From assembly GCA_964548275.1 (NCBI GenBank), contig CAZJQI010000042.1, positions 1 to 38,549 of the forward strand: 38,549 nt of DNA, in the 5' to 3' direction. A model generated the notes under the pieces. It made no database searches, was not told where the DNA came from, and saw nothing but the letters and a program-made list of their open reading frames with translations. This stretch comes from JAUVUV01 sp964548275. GTDB taxonomy: Bacteria; Gemmatimonadota; Glassbacteria; GWA2-58-10. Positions 1-8,649 of the stretch are shown here, piece after piece; positions within the stretch are counted from its first letter, which is position 1; each line of letters begins with the position of its first letter. A program made the position numbers and the translations under genes.

Positions 1-60
1 CAAAAGAAGCAAAACCATTTCTTTTATAACTAAAAGAAACAAAAGTTAATTCTGGACGCC

Positions 61-88
61 GTAGGGGCACGGCGCGCCGTGCCCTTAC
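61..88. repeat. Class A intergenic palindrome, copy 1
   Basis: A 28-bp near-perfect palindrome around the core ACGGCGCGCCGT, flanked by GTAGGGGC and GCCCTTAC with one mismatched pair. The same core recurs at 25325, 37425 and (as ACGGCACGCCGT) 38338. It lies just beyond the point where the sfsA remnant loses its reading frame. No transposase is nearby, so it behaves like a REP- or MITE-type element. Confidence 0.8.
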
Positions 89-109
89 TCCGCCAAGCTC
101 GCCTGATTC

Positions 110-304
110 TCACTTGCGGCTGTCCGAGAGAAGCACCTTACTTCCCGCCTCGCTGCAACTTAGCATGGAGCCGGAGCCAGGCACTTGAACCGTGACCGTT
201 TCGCCGATATCGGCCAGCACCACATCCGCCAGAAAACACTGGTAGCGGCGGATCAGGGTTCCCTTCCGCATTGGTTTTTCATACGGCAGGAGAATGTAGC
301 TCAT
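110..304 (-). pseudogene. sfsA: SfsA N-terminal remnant (truncated)
   Basis: The 64-aa product matches the N-terminal part of SfsA (sugar fermentation stimulation protein, a nuclease-like DNA-associated family). Visible matches are TLIRRYQCFLADV, then the GSGSMLSCSEAGSKV block that corresponds to the NTGAM..C..PG segment, then SDSRK, where intact proteins continue with a Lys/Arg-rich KRKYPYTWE-like stretch. Here a TGA stop follows at once and no later SfsA motif is visible in the remaining 109 bases, which are mostly the class A palindrome. Intact SfsA is about 230-240 aa, so roughly three quarters is missing. The start codon lies 7 nt after the stop of the upstream membrane-protein gene, with only a weak GGTGAT ribosome site. 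The rest of the gene could lie outside the window after an insertion, but the stop codon argues for a decayed copy. Confidence 0.7.
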
Positions 305-310
305 ATCACC

Positions 311-1057
311 TCAGCCCGCAAGTGCGCTGTTCAGTAAACCCTGGTAAGTCCCGGCAAGCAGCCATTTAAGAATTATATCAAGTACGACCAAGGCAACGGC
401 GAAGATCAGGAAGCGCAATATTTTTCTCTTTTTCTCATTCTTTTCTCCCCACCTGTGCAACAGCACCGCCCCCAGAGCCGTCCCGGCGATTATATATCCC
501 ACCACCCGCACCATCGACCAGAGAGGCCAGGAAAAAACTATCGTGATCCAGGAACCGCCGGATGCAGCAATCAGGCAGCCGACATAAAAATTCATGTAGC
601 CCAGCATAACGGCCCCCATCGCCAGGCCCATCAGACCCCCGGTTGCCAGGCTGACTGCGCAGAAAACGAGAAAATGCCTGAGATGGATCGGTAGAAAGAG
701 CGAGATGTCTCCCTCAGGACCTTCCCCGGTGCGCACCCAGTGTAACATCTCTTCCCTGTATACCGTGCCCCGCAAAACTTTCTCTTCCATCAGCCCGGGC
801 CATCCGGCGGAAAGAAGGATCTGCACGATTGTTGTAACCACGGCCCAGAACAGGGCAAGTTTCACTGCATAGGAGTACTCTCCACGAGCAACCGGTACCA
901 GAAATAAGAGGAAGAAAAACAGCGCGTTAAGTCCGGGCAGAAACCACTTTCCCGGCAAGGCGAGACCCGCCAGATGGGCGACTGCCACCCCGATTACGAT
1001 ATAGCTCAAAGCGAATGGAATAGAGCCATATCTTTTTTTTATAGTGGACAATGCCAT
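311..1057 (-). CDS. Polytopic inner-membrane protein of unknown function
   Basis: I do not recognise the family. The protein has about six or seven hydrophobic helices, including a segment starting FALSYIVIGVAVAHLAG near the N-terminus, a glycine-rich pair around LRHFLVFCAVSLATGG, and a C-terminal helix before the end ALAG. A central hydrophilic stretch (VREEMLHWVRTGEG-like) probably faces one side of the membrane. The reading frame is open back to an ATG at 1171. I place the start at 1057 because GGAG lies 9 nt upstream, and because a strong promoter (TTGACA, 16 nt, TATAGT) would begin transcription near 1181, too close to the 1171 codon. An ATG at 1072 is the alternative. The protein is 248 aa from 1057 or 286 aa from 1171. 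It is followed directly by the sfsA remnant, which could once have been its operon partner. Confidence 0.75.
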   Translation of the reverse strand: MALSTIKKRYGSIPFALSYIVIGVAVAHLAGLALPGKWFLPGLNALFFFLLFLVPVARGEYSYAVKLALFWAVVTTIVQILLSAGWPGLMEEKVLRGTVYREEMLHWVRTGEGPEGDISLFLPIHLRHFLVFCAVSLATGGLMGLAMGAVMLGYMNFYVGCLIAASGGSWITIVFSWPLWSMVRVVGYIIAGTALGAVLLHRWGEKNEKKRKILRFLIFAVALVVLDIILKWLLAGTYQGLLNSALAG

Positions 1058-1187
1058 TTCGAGCCGCTCCATGTTGAATTTTTTTGGAGAAACAAAAGCA
1101 GCGCTAACAGGTATCTGCGGATGACTTATTTCAGCATGTTGTTCACAAACAGCCATCCGCATATCGGGCATACGATACGTTTGTTAA

Positions 1188-1215
1188 ACTATAGAGAGTT
1201 TACAACGGGTGTCAA
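1188..1215 (-). promoter_or_regulatory. Sigma-70-type promoter for the membrane protein gene
   Basis: On the minus strand a perfect -35 TTGACA (1215-1210) is followed after 16 nt by -10 TATAGT (1193-1188). The predicted start of transcription is near 1181, giving a leader of about 120 nt to the chosen ATG at 1057. Confidence 0.65.
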
Positions 1216-1316
1216 GACAGACTCGCGGTATGTAGCAGGCGGAGAGCAGGGAAGAAAAAACGCTGACAGAACCTGTTGGAATTACCGGCTGCCTTTGCTG
1301 CTTCTTACAGGCATTT

Positions 1317-1481
1317 TCAGCGGTAAAATACAGGAAAGCGCTTATGTATTGTGCGATTCAACAGGCGATTTTTCAGGTTCTCGAACAGCCGTTCAAGTAG
1401 AGTGAGATTCTGCACGTGATTACAGACTGGACAGATAATAGTGCTTTCGCGTATAGCGGTTCCGCAGTTACAGCACTTCAC
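1317..1481 (-). CDS. Small double zinc-ribbon protein (54 aa)
   Basis: This short gene starts with GTG at 1481 and ends with TGA at 1317. Its product begins MKCCNCGTAIRES and continues TIICPVCNHVQNL, so it has two CxxC knuckles (C3/C6 and C17/C20) separated by ten residues: a compact zinc ribbon. A basic, leucine-rich helix follows (LLERLFENLKNRLL), and the end is HKRFPVFYR. An AGAGGGAT ribosome site lies 6-7 nt before the GTG. A near-consensus promoter sits about 70 nt upstream at 1581-1553. Zinc-ribbon, promoter and ribosome site together make this a convincing gene even though it is very short. The function is unknown; a protein- or nucleic-acid-binding adaptor is a guess. It lies between mqnA and the membrane-protein gene on the same strand, but has its own promoter, so it is probably not simply co-transcribed with mqnA. 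Confidence 0.65.
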   Translation of the reverse strand: MKCCNCGTAIRESTIICPVCNHVQNLTLLERLFENLKNRLLNRTIHKRFPVFYR

Positions 1482-1552
1482 GACTGATCCCTCTAATAGG
1501 GGTGTAAAAAAACGGGAGAGTAGGCCAAGTTTGAAAAGGCAAATACTACTTT

Positions 1553-1581
1553 ATTATATTGCGCGTCAAAACCTAAGTCAA
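1553..1581 (-). promoter_or_regulatory. Near-consensus sigma-70 promoter for the zinc-ribbon gene
   Basis: The minus strand shows -35 TTGACT (1581-1576), a 17-nt spacer and a perfect -10 TATAAT (1558-1553). Transcription should start near 1546, about 65 nt before the GTG at 1481. It lies downstream of the mqnA stop and is not needed by any other gene. Confidence 0.7.
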
Positions 1582-1689
1582 TATGTACAGGATATGCGTA
1601 ATCAGAGGAATTGCAGGAGGGGGCGCGGCAGACTTCAGTCCTGCGGGAATCTGCCGGTGGGGCAAAAAAGAGCTGATCAAAAATAATTT

Positions 1690-2526
1690 TTAGGGGTTGT
1701 AAAACTCGATCTCAGGCTTCGCGGGAATAAGTTTGGACTCGAGGGCTAGGCTGTAAAAAAGTTCCAGTCCTTTCAGGTGATCCTCGGTAAGTTCGTAGGC
1801 AATGAGCTGCCAGTAATGGAGCAGTTCCTGGCGGGTGAAAAAGGGTTTTTCTTCAAGGGCTGCACGGACAAGTTCCTCTTGCGGTTGAGCAATCCATTCG
1901 TGAGCGGCGCGAAGAGCGTTCCAGAAAGTAACGAGGACAGGTCTGAGAGTGCGGACAGCCTCGGTTCGCACGATCCAGAGGGCGAAAACGAACGGAAATC
2001 CCGTATGCTCCTGCCAGATCAGGCTCAGATCGTGTGAATAAATCTCACCGGCGTGGGTCTGGGCGGCAAGGGCGCGGTCACCGATCAGGACAACTGCATC
2101 GCCGTTTCGCAGGCCATTATCTAGATCGGTCGCCAGAGTGACAAATTCGTTGTCATATCCCAGCAGGCGGCCGAGAATAATCCGGCAGAGTGCCGCAGTG
2201 GTCGCGCTTTCATTTGTGAGTATTACTTTAGCGCCGTCGAGCTTGTCCAGGCTGAGGCTGCTGAAAAGGCGGATACTGGGAACCGGCCCCTGAGAGGCAA
2301 TACAGAATCTGGGAAGAATAACGTATTGGTTTGAATCCCGGGCGTACTCGATTGAGGAACTAAGGCAGAGATCGATCTGGCCCTGTCGCAACAGGGAGTT
2401 CAATTGCGCAGGGGTTCCTCGGATATATTCTACCCTTTTTACCGGAATTATATTCTTTAAATAGTAGTATATATGATAGCAGTTGGTGTATGAAATCTCA
2501 CCAACGCGCAATGTTTTCTCTTTCAC
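1690..2526 (-). CDS. mqnA: Chorismate dehydratase MqnA (futalosine pathway)
   Basis: MqnA converts chorismate to 3-enolpyruvylbenzoate, the first committed step of the futalosine route to menaquinone. Members resemble periplasmic binding proteins in fold but act in the cytoplasm. Visible family marks are the opening LRVGEISYTN, the central ID.CLSSSIEYA segment, the substrate-contact region with NESATTAALCR, and IGDRAL, followed by the C-terminal helical part. The open frame extends to 2616, inside guaB, but conserved sequence begins only about residue 36 of that version. I therefore prefer GTG at 2526, 8 nt after the guaB stop, giving 278 aa, the usual size. It is the second gene of a guaB-mqnA unit. 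The other mqn genes are not in the window. The family call is firm; the exact start is less so, because the ribosome site is weak. Confidence 0.88.
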   Translation of the reverse strand: MKEKTLRVGEISYTNCYHIYYYLKNIIPVKRVEYIRGTPAQLNSLLRQGQIDLCLSSSIEYARDSNQYVILPRFCIASQGPVPSIRLFSSLSLDKLDGAKVILTNESATTAALCRIILGRLLGYDNEFVTLATDLDNGLRNGDAVVLIGDRALAAQTHAGEIYSHDLSLIWQEHTGFPFVFALWIVRTEAVRTLRPVLVTFWNALRAAHEWIAQPQEELVRAALEEKPFFTRQELLHYWQLIAYELTEDHLKGLELFYSLALESKLIPAKPEIEFYNP

Positions 2527-2534
2527 GTCTGTTC

Positions 2535-4001
2535 TCAATCCAGGGAGTAATTCGGTGCCTCCCGGGTAATGGTAATATCGTGCGGGTGGCTCTCCTTGGT
2601 ACCTTGGGCTGTGCATTGAAGGAACTCGGTTTTTTCGGCAAGCTCCTTGATATTGCGCACTCCGCAGTAGCCCATGCCTGAACCAATCCCGCCGGTCAAC
2701 TGGTGGATAGTGTCGGCCACCCTGCCTTTGAACGGCACACGGCCCTCGATACCCTCGGGCACCAGTTTCGAGCTTTCCATCTCCTCCTGCATGTAACGGT
2801 CTCTGGTGCCTTCTTTCATCGCTCCCAGGGAACCCATTCCACGGTAAACCTTGAAAGTCCTGCCCTTGTAAAGTACTGTCTCACCCGGGCTTTCCTCGGT
2901 GCCAGCGAGCAGGCTGCCGATCATTACTGTCTGCGCGCCAGCGGCCAGGGCCTTGACCACATCACCTGAATAGCGGACCCCCCCGTCGGCAATGATTGGC
3001 ACCCCATGTTTGGCTGCCTCCGCGGCACACTCCAGAATCGCCGAAAGCTGGGGCACCCCTACCCCGGCAATAACGCGTGTTGTACAGATCGAACCAGGAC
3101 CAATACCCACTTTGATCGCATCCACGCCGAGAGAGGCCAAATCGCGAACTGCATCCGCAGTGGCCACGTTACCGGCAACCAGTTGCACATCATCGAGTAT
3201 CTTGCGCAGCGTTTCGACCATCTCCATTACTTTTTTACTGTGGCCGTGAGCCGTATCAACCACAATAACATCCACTTCTTCTTCCCGCAGGCCCATTGCG
3301 CGATCCACTGTTTCCGGGCTGGTGCCTACTGCGGCCGCGACCAGAAGCCTGCCCTTGCCGTCCTTGCTCGCATTGGGGAAAAGAGTACGCTTGACCAGGT
3401 CCTTGACAGTCACCAGCGCTTTGAGCTTGCCCTGCTTGTCGACAATCGGCAGCTTTTCGATCCGGTTCTTGTGCAGGATCTCCTGGGCCTTTTCCAGGCT
3501 GATCCCCTCACCGACACTGATCAGCTCATCCCCACAGGTCATCAGTTCCCGCAACGGGAACTCCATGTCGGTTTCGAAAAGCATGTCGCGGTGAGTGACA
3601 ATCCCCACCAGAGTCCCATCCTGCTCGGTGATCGGGATTCCGGAAACATGCGAGCGTTTCATAACCTCGACCGCGTCCTTGAGCCTGGCATCCGGTGTGA
3701 GAGTGATCGGGTTATCGATAATGGCGCTTTCGCTGCGCTTAACCCGGCGTGTATGCCCTATTTGTTGTTCAATGGGCATGTTCTTGTGAATCACGCCCAG
3801 GCCGCCCTCGCGGGCCATGGCGATCGCCATTCCAGATTCGGTAACCGTATCCATTGCCGAGCTGATCATCGGAATATTGAGCTTGATTTTCCGCGTGAAC
3901 ATGGTCGAAAGGTCGGCTTCCTGGGGCAAAACATCGCTCTTGCGCGGAACAAGCATCACGTCATCAAAAGTAAGCCCTGTATAATCTAGCATTTTTCCCA
4001 T
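2535..4001 (-). CDS. guaB: IMP dehydrogenase GuaB
   Basis: GuaB oxidises IMP to XMP with NAD+, the rate-limiting step of guanine nucleotide synthesis, in the cytoplasm. At 488 aa it has the full bacterial layout: an N-terminal barrel segment (LTFDDVMLVP), two CBS domains at about residues 92-148 and 153-210, then the rest of the TIM barrel. The active-site loop GPGSICTTRV contains the catalytic cysteine C306. Further conserved pieces are PIIADGG around the phosphate site, MIGSLLAGTEE, YRGMGSLGAM and the flap region with RDRY. The C-terminus is PNYSLD. The start MGKMLDYTGLTFDD could be either of two in-frame ATGs three codons apart. A promoter with perfect TTGACA lies about 90 nt upstream, and mqnA follows 8 nt after the stop. 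Confidence 0.97.
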   Translation of the reverse strand: MGKMLDYTGLTFDDVMLVPRKSDVLPQEADLSTMFTRKIKLNIPMISSAMDTVTESGMAIAMAREGGLGVIHKNMPIEQQIGHTRRVKRSESAIIDNPITLTPDARLKDAVEVMKRSHVSGIPITEQDGTLVGIVTHRDMLFETDMEFPLRELMTCGDELISVGEGISLEKAQEILHKNRIEKLPIVDKQGKLKALVTVKDLVKRTLFPNASKDGKGRLLVAAAVGTSPETVDRAMGLREEEVDVIVVDTAHGHSKKVMEMVETLRKILDDVQLVAGNVATADAVRDLASLGVDAIKVGIGPGSICTTRVIAGVGVPQLSAILECAAEAAKHGVPIIADGGVRYSGDVVKALAAGAQTVMIGSLLAGTEESPGETVLYKGRTFKVYRGMGSLGAMKEGTRDRYMQEEMESSKLVPEGIEGRVPFKGRVADTIHQLTGGIGSGMGYCGVRNIKELAEKTEFLQCTAQGTKESHPHDITITREAPNYSLD

Positions 4002-4086
4002 TGGGAACTCGATAATGAAATAATGTTGATAAAGGAATCAAGCAAAAGCCTGAGACTTAAAAAATCAGGAAAAAGATTATTTGTTT

Positions 4087-4115
4087 AGTTTAATAGGTGG
4101 GCTATAATTTGTCAA
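4087..4115 (-). promoter_or_regulatory. Sigma-70-type promoter for guaB-mqnA
   Basis: On the minus strand -35 TTGACA (4115-4110) is followed after 17 nt by -10 TAAACT (4092-4087). The predicted transcript starts near 4080 with a leader of roughly 80 nt before guaB. The 221-bp gap 4002-4222 holds nothing else that I can support. Confidence 0.55.
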
Positions 4116-4222
4116 AGGGGAAGACAGGGAAAACTTCCCGTGAGAGCCAGGTGTCTTAAAAATTGCTCTAACTGATTCTTTTTCAGGCTATTAGCTTCTC
4201 TGAAAGTGTATCTTGGGTTGGA

Positions 4223-6751
4223 TCAACGGTGGTATCTGGAACGCCGGTCGGCATCTGTGTCCCAGACCCGGCGGTCGTGCGAGCGCGGCAGGCGGGCAGT
4301 GTCGATCCGATTGACATAAATCGCCAAGGCGCCCTGAGCGGCACCCAGTAGAAAAAGCCTTTCTCCGTCCGAGGCGGCATCGGTCGGTACTAAGGGCAGA
4401 TAAAGCTCCTGGAATGTCATCCCGCGTAAACCGTCAGCTACCACCAGCTTGTGCCGCTCATCCTTGTAGCGAAGGTAGAGATCGTCCCCCCAGACGTAGA
4501 CGAATTCGCCTCCGACTCTGATTTCATCCCGCCTGAAAAGCGTTTCCCGATCAACGATACTTACCATGCCTGAGTTGGTGATATAGCCATGTATCGAGCC
4601 TCCAGGCAGGTAAATGTCATCCACGCCGTCACTGACCGGGATTGTGGAGCGCTCGGTGGCTTTCTTTCTTTCGAACACGTGAACGCCATTGGTTGTCCCG
4701 ATCCAGGTATATGTTGTATCCGGATCCTGCCGTATCACCCGGACCGGGCCCCTCGTGGTATAAACATCCACCAGCCTGTCACGGGTGAGAAACTCCAGCA
4801 CGCTTCCCCGTGTGCGCGTGAAACCATCGCTTGCTACATATGGCGGGGCGACCTTGAAAGGCCGGGTGGAATAAGTTCGGCTCAAGCCCACCATCTCCTT
4901 GACAGAAAACCGGTAAAGTTCCGAAGGGGCCAGGGCGAACACCTCCTCATTGTGGGTAATCAGCCCGTTGATTGCCGAGGGCAGGGGAATAATACCACGC
5001 CTGATATAGCGGCTCAAATCGATATGGATGATATTGCGATCCTGGTCTGCAACCAGGTAGATTTCCGGGTTCGGGGTCGGCGCAAACAATTGAACGCCGC
5101 GAGGCAGGTCCAGAATTGTCTGAGTGGACACGTTTGAAGGCGGGCTCTGCATGGAGACCACCAGGCTGTCGTCGAAAAAAACGTAACTGCGGCTTTCCGG
5201 ATTGTAAAACATGCCGCCGCCCACTGGAACGATATCCTCGATCCGGTAAGTATCAGGGTCGAGCACCATTATGCTGCCACGAAAACAGTTATTGACAACG
5301 ATACGGCGATCCTGGTAAACCATACTGCCCAGCAGCACGCCGACCAGGATCGAAACCTCCTCCTCAAGGTTTCCGGTGTCGAGAATGGTGATCGAGCTGG
5401 CAAGTCCATTGGCCACATAAAGCCGGTCATCTCTGGCAATCAGAGGTCCCGGGCCCATCTCGAGCCGGACTTTGACAGGCCTGCCTTCCAGTTCGTCATT
5501 CAGCATGTAGAGATCTCTCAAGCCGCCGCTGATAAACAATTTTCCCTCATGAGCCACAATGTTCCGCAAGCCTGGGCCTAGCTTAACGTGTTTCATCTGT
5601 CCAGGTTTTTGCGGATCCACGCGATAGACATCTCTGCCGCTGATAGCGAAAACAGTATTACCCTCAGGATCTGAAGCCAGTTTGGAGACGGCTCCTCCCA
5701 TGGAGACCAGCCGGTCAACACGCAAGCCTACCTCATCGGCAAGACGGACACGGTAGATAGCCGAACTGCGGCAATCCCCGCTGGCCACGTAAAGCAAATT
5801 GCCCCGCGGCGGGGCATGATATGCCAGAATCGCTCCGGCGATTGAATTATTCGAGCCTGTGACAGAAAGGCTGGCTGGATCGTAAACACGGAGAGCGCCG
5901 TTTGAGCGGCTGGCAAGAAGAACAGCCGCTGATCCGGTTTCAAGGGCGAGAAGGTAGGGCGGTTCTATATCTGTGCGCACTCTTTGGGGCTCTTCATCTG
6001 AGGCGAGGTCGAGCCGGACAAGGGAGCGGCCCGCATTGTCAGTGAAAAAAAGGTAGCGGGTATCGCTGGAAAGGAGCACCGCTCCGGGGTCGAAATCGAG
6101 AAAGAGGGTATTGCTGAAAGAATAGTTCTTGAGGCTGAAAACCAGCATGCCCTGGGAGTTGTGTTCGATAACGTACAGTTCCGAGGCTTTCCGGTTGATC
6201 TCAAGCGCCTCAGGACCCCGGGGAGCCGGAATCACTGCATCGACATCAGGTTCGGCGAGATTGATCACCGAGAAATTGCGCGATCCCCGATTGACTGTGA
6301 GTAGCCTGTTCTGATCCAGTTCGAGCAGTTCTTCGATCAGGGTCCCGTTGCCGTTGACCGGCCCGAACTCGAAAAGGGCCTCGAGCTGCAAGCTGCGCCG
6401 GATTTTGTCGTACTGGAAACCAACCCTGCCTTTGGACCCGGGAATGGCTTTCGGCGTATAGATTCTGGGGTCCATCCCCCGCCAGCCGAGTACGTTGTAG
6501 GTGCGGATAAGCCATTCCATGGTTTCCGCATCGAGGCGCTGAACGAGTTCCACGTACTCAGGACGGAAATATCCTCCGAGAGCGGCGGTGCTTTGGCAGT
6601 CGAGCGGGGTTTCGAAGCTTTGCCACGGAACGCGGAAAGAGGCGGCCGCCTCTCTCGGCCCGAGCACAAGGAGGACGAAAAAGAATATCTTAAAACCGCA
6701 AGAGATTTTTATCGATTCCTTGGCAGCTTTCACAGAGTAAGGGCTCTTCAC
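4223..6751 (-). CDS. Secreted beta-propeller (YVTN/NHL-like) protein
   Basis: An 842-aa exported protein. Residues about 18-38 form a signal sequence (hydrophobic FKIFFFVLLVLG, then an AAAS-type cleavage region). Most of the rest consists of short repeating beta-strand units of the YVTN/NHL type, with recurring phrases such as RYLFFTDNAGRSLVRLD, LYVASGDC, LFISGGLRDLYML and RLYVANGLASSITILD, interleaved with aspartate turns. The length would allow two propellers. No catalytic motif or membrane anchor is seen. The frame starts at GTG 6751, with in-frame GTG alternatives and no good ribosome site. It lies 141 bp downstream of the S41 protease gene on the same strand and may be co-transcribed. 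A role in periplasmic or surface protein-protein binding is inferred from the fold only. The extreme C-terminus is arginine-rich and looks unlike the propeller. Confidence 0.8.
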   Translation of the reverse strand: MKSPYSVKAAKESIKISCGFKIFFFVLLVLGPREAAASFRVPWQSFETPLDCQSTAALGGYFRPEYVELVQRLDAETMEWLIRTYNVLGWRGMDPRIYTPKAIPGSKGRVGFQYDKIRRSLQLEALFEFGPVNGNGTLIEELLELDQNRLLTVNRGSRNFSVINLAEPDVDAVIPAPRGPEALEINRKASELYVIEHNSQGMLVFSLKNYSFSNTLFLDFDPGAVLLSSDTRYLFFTDNAGRSLVRLDLASDEEPQRVRTDIEPPYLLALETGSAAVLLASRSNGALRVYDPASLSVTGSNNSIAGAILAYHAPPRGNLLYVASGDCRSSAIYRVRLADEVGLRVDRLVSMGGAVSKLASDPEGNTVFAISGRDVYRVDPQKPGQMKHVKLGPGLRNIVAHEGKLFISGGLRDLYMLNDELEGRPVKVRLEMGPGPLIARDDRLYVANGLASSITILDTGNLEEEVSILVGVLLGSMVYQDRRIVVNNCFRGSIMVLDPDTYRIEDIVPVGGGMFYNPESRSYVFFDDSLVVSMQSPPSNVSTQTILDLPRGVQLFAPTPNPEIYLVADQDRNIIHIDLSRYIRRGIIPLPSAINGLITHNEEVFALAPSELYRFSVKEMVGLSRTYSTRPFKVAPPYVASDGFTRTRGSVLEFLTRDRLVDVYTTRGPVRVIRQDPDTTYTWIGTTNGVHVFERKKATERSTIPVSDGVDDIYLPGGSIHGYITNSGMVSIVDRETLFRRDEIRVGGEFVYVWGDDLYLRYKDERHKLVVADGLRGMTFQELYLPLVPTDAASDGERLFLLGAAQGALAIYVNRIDTARLPRSHDRRVWDTDADRRSRYHR

Positions 6752-6892
6752 GTTTAATGGCTCATTGATTATCTGGAGGTTCGCTCCCGGGGTGACAAGT
6801 AATTCAAAGTTTACTCAAGCCCAGGGCGGGCAAATCGGAAAACAGCGGCCGGCCGGCATTTTTTATCAAACCACAGCCAGGATGAGAAAACC

Positions 6893-8533
6893 TCACCGGG
6901 TCATGCCGACCAGATCAAGTGTATCCGGCAGGGTCCTGCCGGCCAGTATTATTTCGACAAAATTGCTTGCCAGCGGAGCCTGCTCGATCAGCTCTATTGC
7001 CTTCTGCAACTGCTTGTCGTAGCCGGTCCAGACGCGCTGGGCTGTGTTGCGATCGTAACAGGCGTCCGCAATGTGGTAGTAGATCCATTGGCTAAGGAGG
7101 GGATTTGCTTCTTCAAACTCTTCCTCAGTAAGCTCGAAGCCCTTATCGAGCATCATTTTCCGTGCTTCATTAATAATCTCGGGGGTAAGCTCGACAACTC
7201 TGTCCTTGAAATTTTCGGTATATTCCACTGAGTCGATAGAATCCGCGCCGACAGAGGGATTCTCCTTTTTGAACTCAACAGCGAGCCTGAACATCAGGTT
7301 ACGGAAATTTCCAGCTTGTTTGCGTATCTTCCGTTCGGCAGGGGTCGCCAGGGTGTCCCGCCGAAGGATCAGGTCAGGAGTGATTCCGCCTCCGCCGTGG
7401 ACAATCCGACCGGCATCAGTAACAAAAGTCTGCAAAGTGTCTTCTGTTGAAAGAAGTGCGTGGTGGCCATCCTTACTTCGATCATCGGAATGGATGCAGC
7501 GCCCGCTGGGCGTGTAGTATTTTGCCGTTGTAAGCTTGAGAGCATAATTACTGATTCTCAGGTCGATCACGGTCTGTACCGAGCCCTTGCCGTAACTTGT
7601 AATTCCCATGATAACCGCCTTGTCGTGATCCTGAAGGGCGCCGGAGACTATCTCGCTTGCCGAGGCGCTTCCATGGCTGATCAGACAGATTATCGGGCCG
7701 TCGCCCCAGACCGGCGGTTTCTCTGCGGGAAAAACCTGATTGGAATTCTTTAGCCTGCCGCGCGTGGAAACGATAACCTGGCCGGGCTCGAGAAAAGTAT
7801 CAGCCACGTCCACTGCCCGCGAGAGCAGTCCTCCAGGGTTATCCCGCAGGTCGAAAATCAACTTTTTCATCCCACGCGCTTTCAGGTCCTTAATCGCATT
7901 GACCAGTTCCTCGCTGCTTTTATCAGAGAACACCCCCAAGCGCACGTAGCCGATTTCGGGTGTGAGCATGAATTTACCCTGAACACTCTCGATTTTAATA
8001 ATCGCCCGGACTATCGGGAAGTGGATATCATTGTCCACCCCGAGCCGGTGAATCCAGATGTTGACCAGGGTGCCTGGCTCCCCTTTGAGCTTGGAAACGG
8101 CTTCCTCAAGCGACATCCCTTGTGTGTGCTCATCCTCGATCCGCACGATCCGGTCGCCGCTCTGCAGTCCAATTCGATGGGCAGGCGTTCCGGGAATAGG
8201 TGCCAGCACGGTGAGGGTGTCATCGCGGATGGAGATTTCGATCCCGATCCCGCCGAACTGGCCACGGGTCTGCTCCATCAGCCGCCGATGAAGGCGCTGG
8301 TCGAGAAGCTGGCTGTGGATATCCAGGCTTTCAACCAGACCCTCGGTTGCTCCCATCACCAGATCCTCGGGAGGAATAGAATCCACGTAGTAATCGGAGA
8401 TGATTTTCAAAACATCGTTGAACAACAGGAGGTTCCGGGTGCCGCCTGAGCGCTTTTCGGTGTTTTGCGAGCCGAGAGTGCTCACACCAAAAAGGAGAAA
8501 CATGGCCACCAATATTTTCAAATGATTTCTCAT
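6893..8533 (-). CDS. S41 family C-terminal processing peptidase (Ctp)
   Basis: This 546-aa serine protease is exported and should act in the periplasm on the C-termini of its substrates. Order of parts: signal peptide 1-22 (LKILVAMFLLFGVSTLG); N-terminal helical part with GATEGLVESLD; PDZ domain about 92-175 (GGIGIEI to GDRIVRIED); and the S41 core with FDLRDNPGGLL. The catalytic dyad is S291 in GSASASE and K316 in YGKGSVQ, with the 25-residue spacing of the family. The motif GGGGITPDL follows. An unusual helical C-terminal domain of about 130 aa, rich in glutamate, ends in GMTR. A sigma-70-type promoter lies 70-100 nt upstream. The beta-propeller gene follows downstream. The substrate cannot be read from the sequence. 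Confidence 0.94.
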   Translation of the reverse strand: MRNHLKILVAMFLLFGVSTLGSQNTEKRSGGTRNLLLFNDVLKIISDYYVDSIPPEDLVMGATEGLVESLDIHSQLLDQRLHRRLMEQTRGQFGGIGIEISIRDDTLTVLAPIPGTPAHRIGLQSGDRIVRIEDEHTQGMSLEEAVSKLKGEPGTLVNIWIHRLGVDNDIHFPIVRAIIKIESVQGKFMLTPEIGYVRLGVFSDKSSEELVNAIKDLKARGMKKLIFDLRDNPGGLLSRAVDVADTFLEPGQVIVSTRGRLKNSNQVFPAEKPPVWGDGPIICLISHGSASASEIVSGALQDHDKAVIMGITSYGKGSVQTVIDLRISNYALKLTTAKYYTPSGRCIHSDDRSKDGHHALLSTEDTLQTFVTDAGRIVHGGGGITPDLILRRDTLATPAERKIRKQAGNFRNLMFRLAVEFKKENPSVGADSIDSVEYTENFKDRVVELTPEIINEARKMMLDKGFELTEEEFEEANPLLSQWIYYHIADACYDRNTAQRVWTGYDKQLQKAIELIEQAPLASNFVEIILAGRTLPDTLDLVGMTR

Positions 8534-8604
8534 TCTCTGCCCACTTTGTTGAAAATTCTTATCAGCCAGGCTGAAAAATACTCAAAATTCTACTAAGACT
8601 ATTA

Positions 8605-8633
8605 ATTTAAACGTTTTTAGAACTAAAAGTCAA
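8605..8633 (-). promoter_or_regulatory. Sigma-70-type promoter for the S41 protease gene
   Basis: The minus strand has -35 TTGACT (8633-8628), a 17-nt spacer and -10 TTAAAT (8610-8605). The predicted leader is about 65 nt. It lies in the 288-bp AT-rich divergent gap between the protease and the DUF5916 gene. Confidence 0.5.
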
Positions 8634-8649
8634 CCAGAATAGCTGAGAA

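Noticed and set aside
1141..1170. A CPICGW string in another frame before the membrane-protein gene
   Set aside because: The frame has no start codon, is only about 18 codons long and lies inside the predicted leader. It may be a decayed zinc ribbon, but nothing else supports it.
1441..1686. An 81-codon plus-strand frame over the zinc-ribbon promoter
   Set aside because: It lacks a ribosome site and similarity; the minus strand carries a better gene and promoter here.
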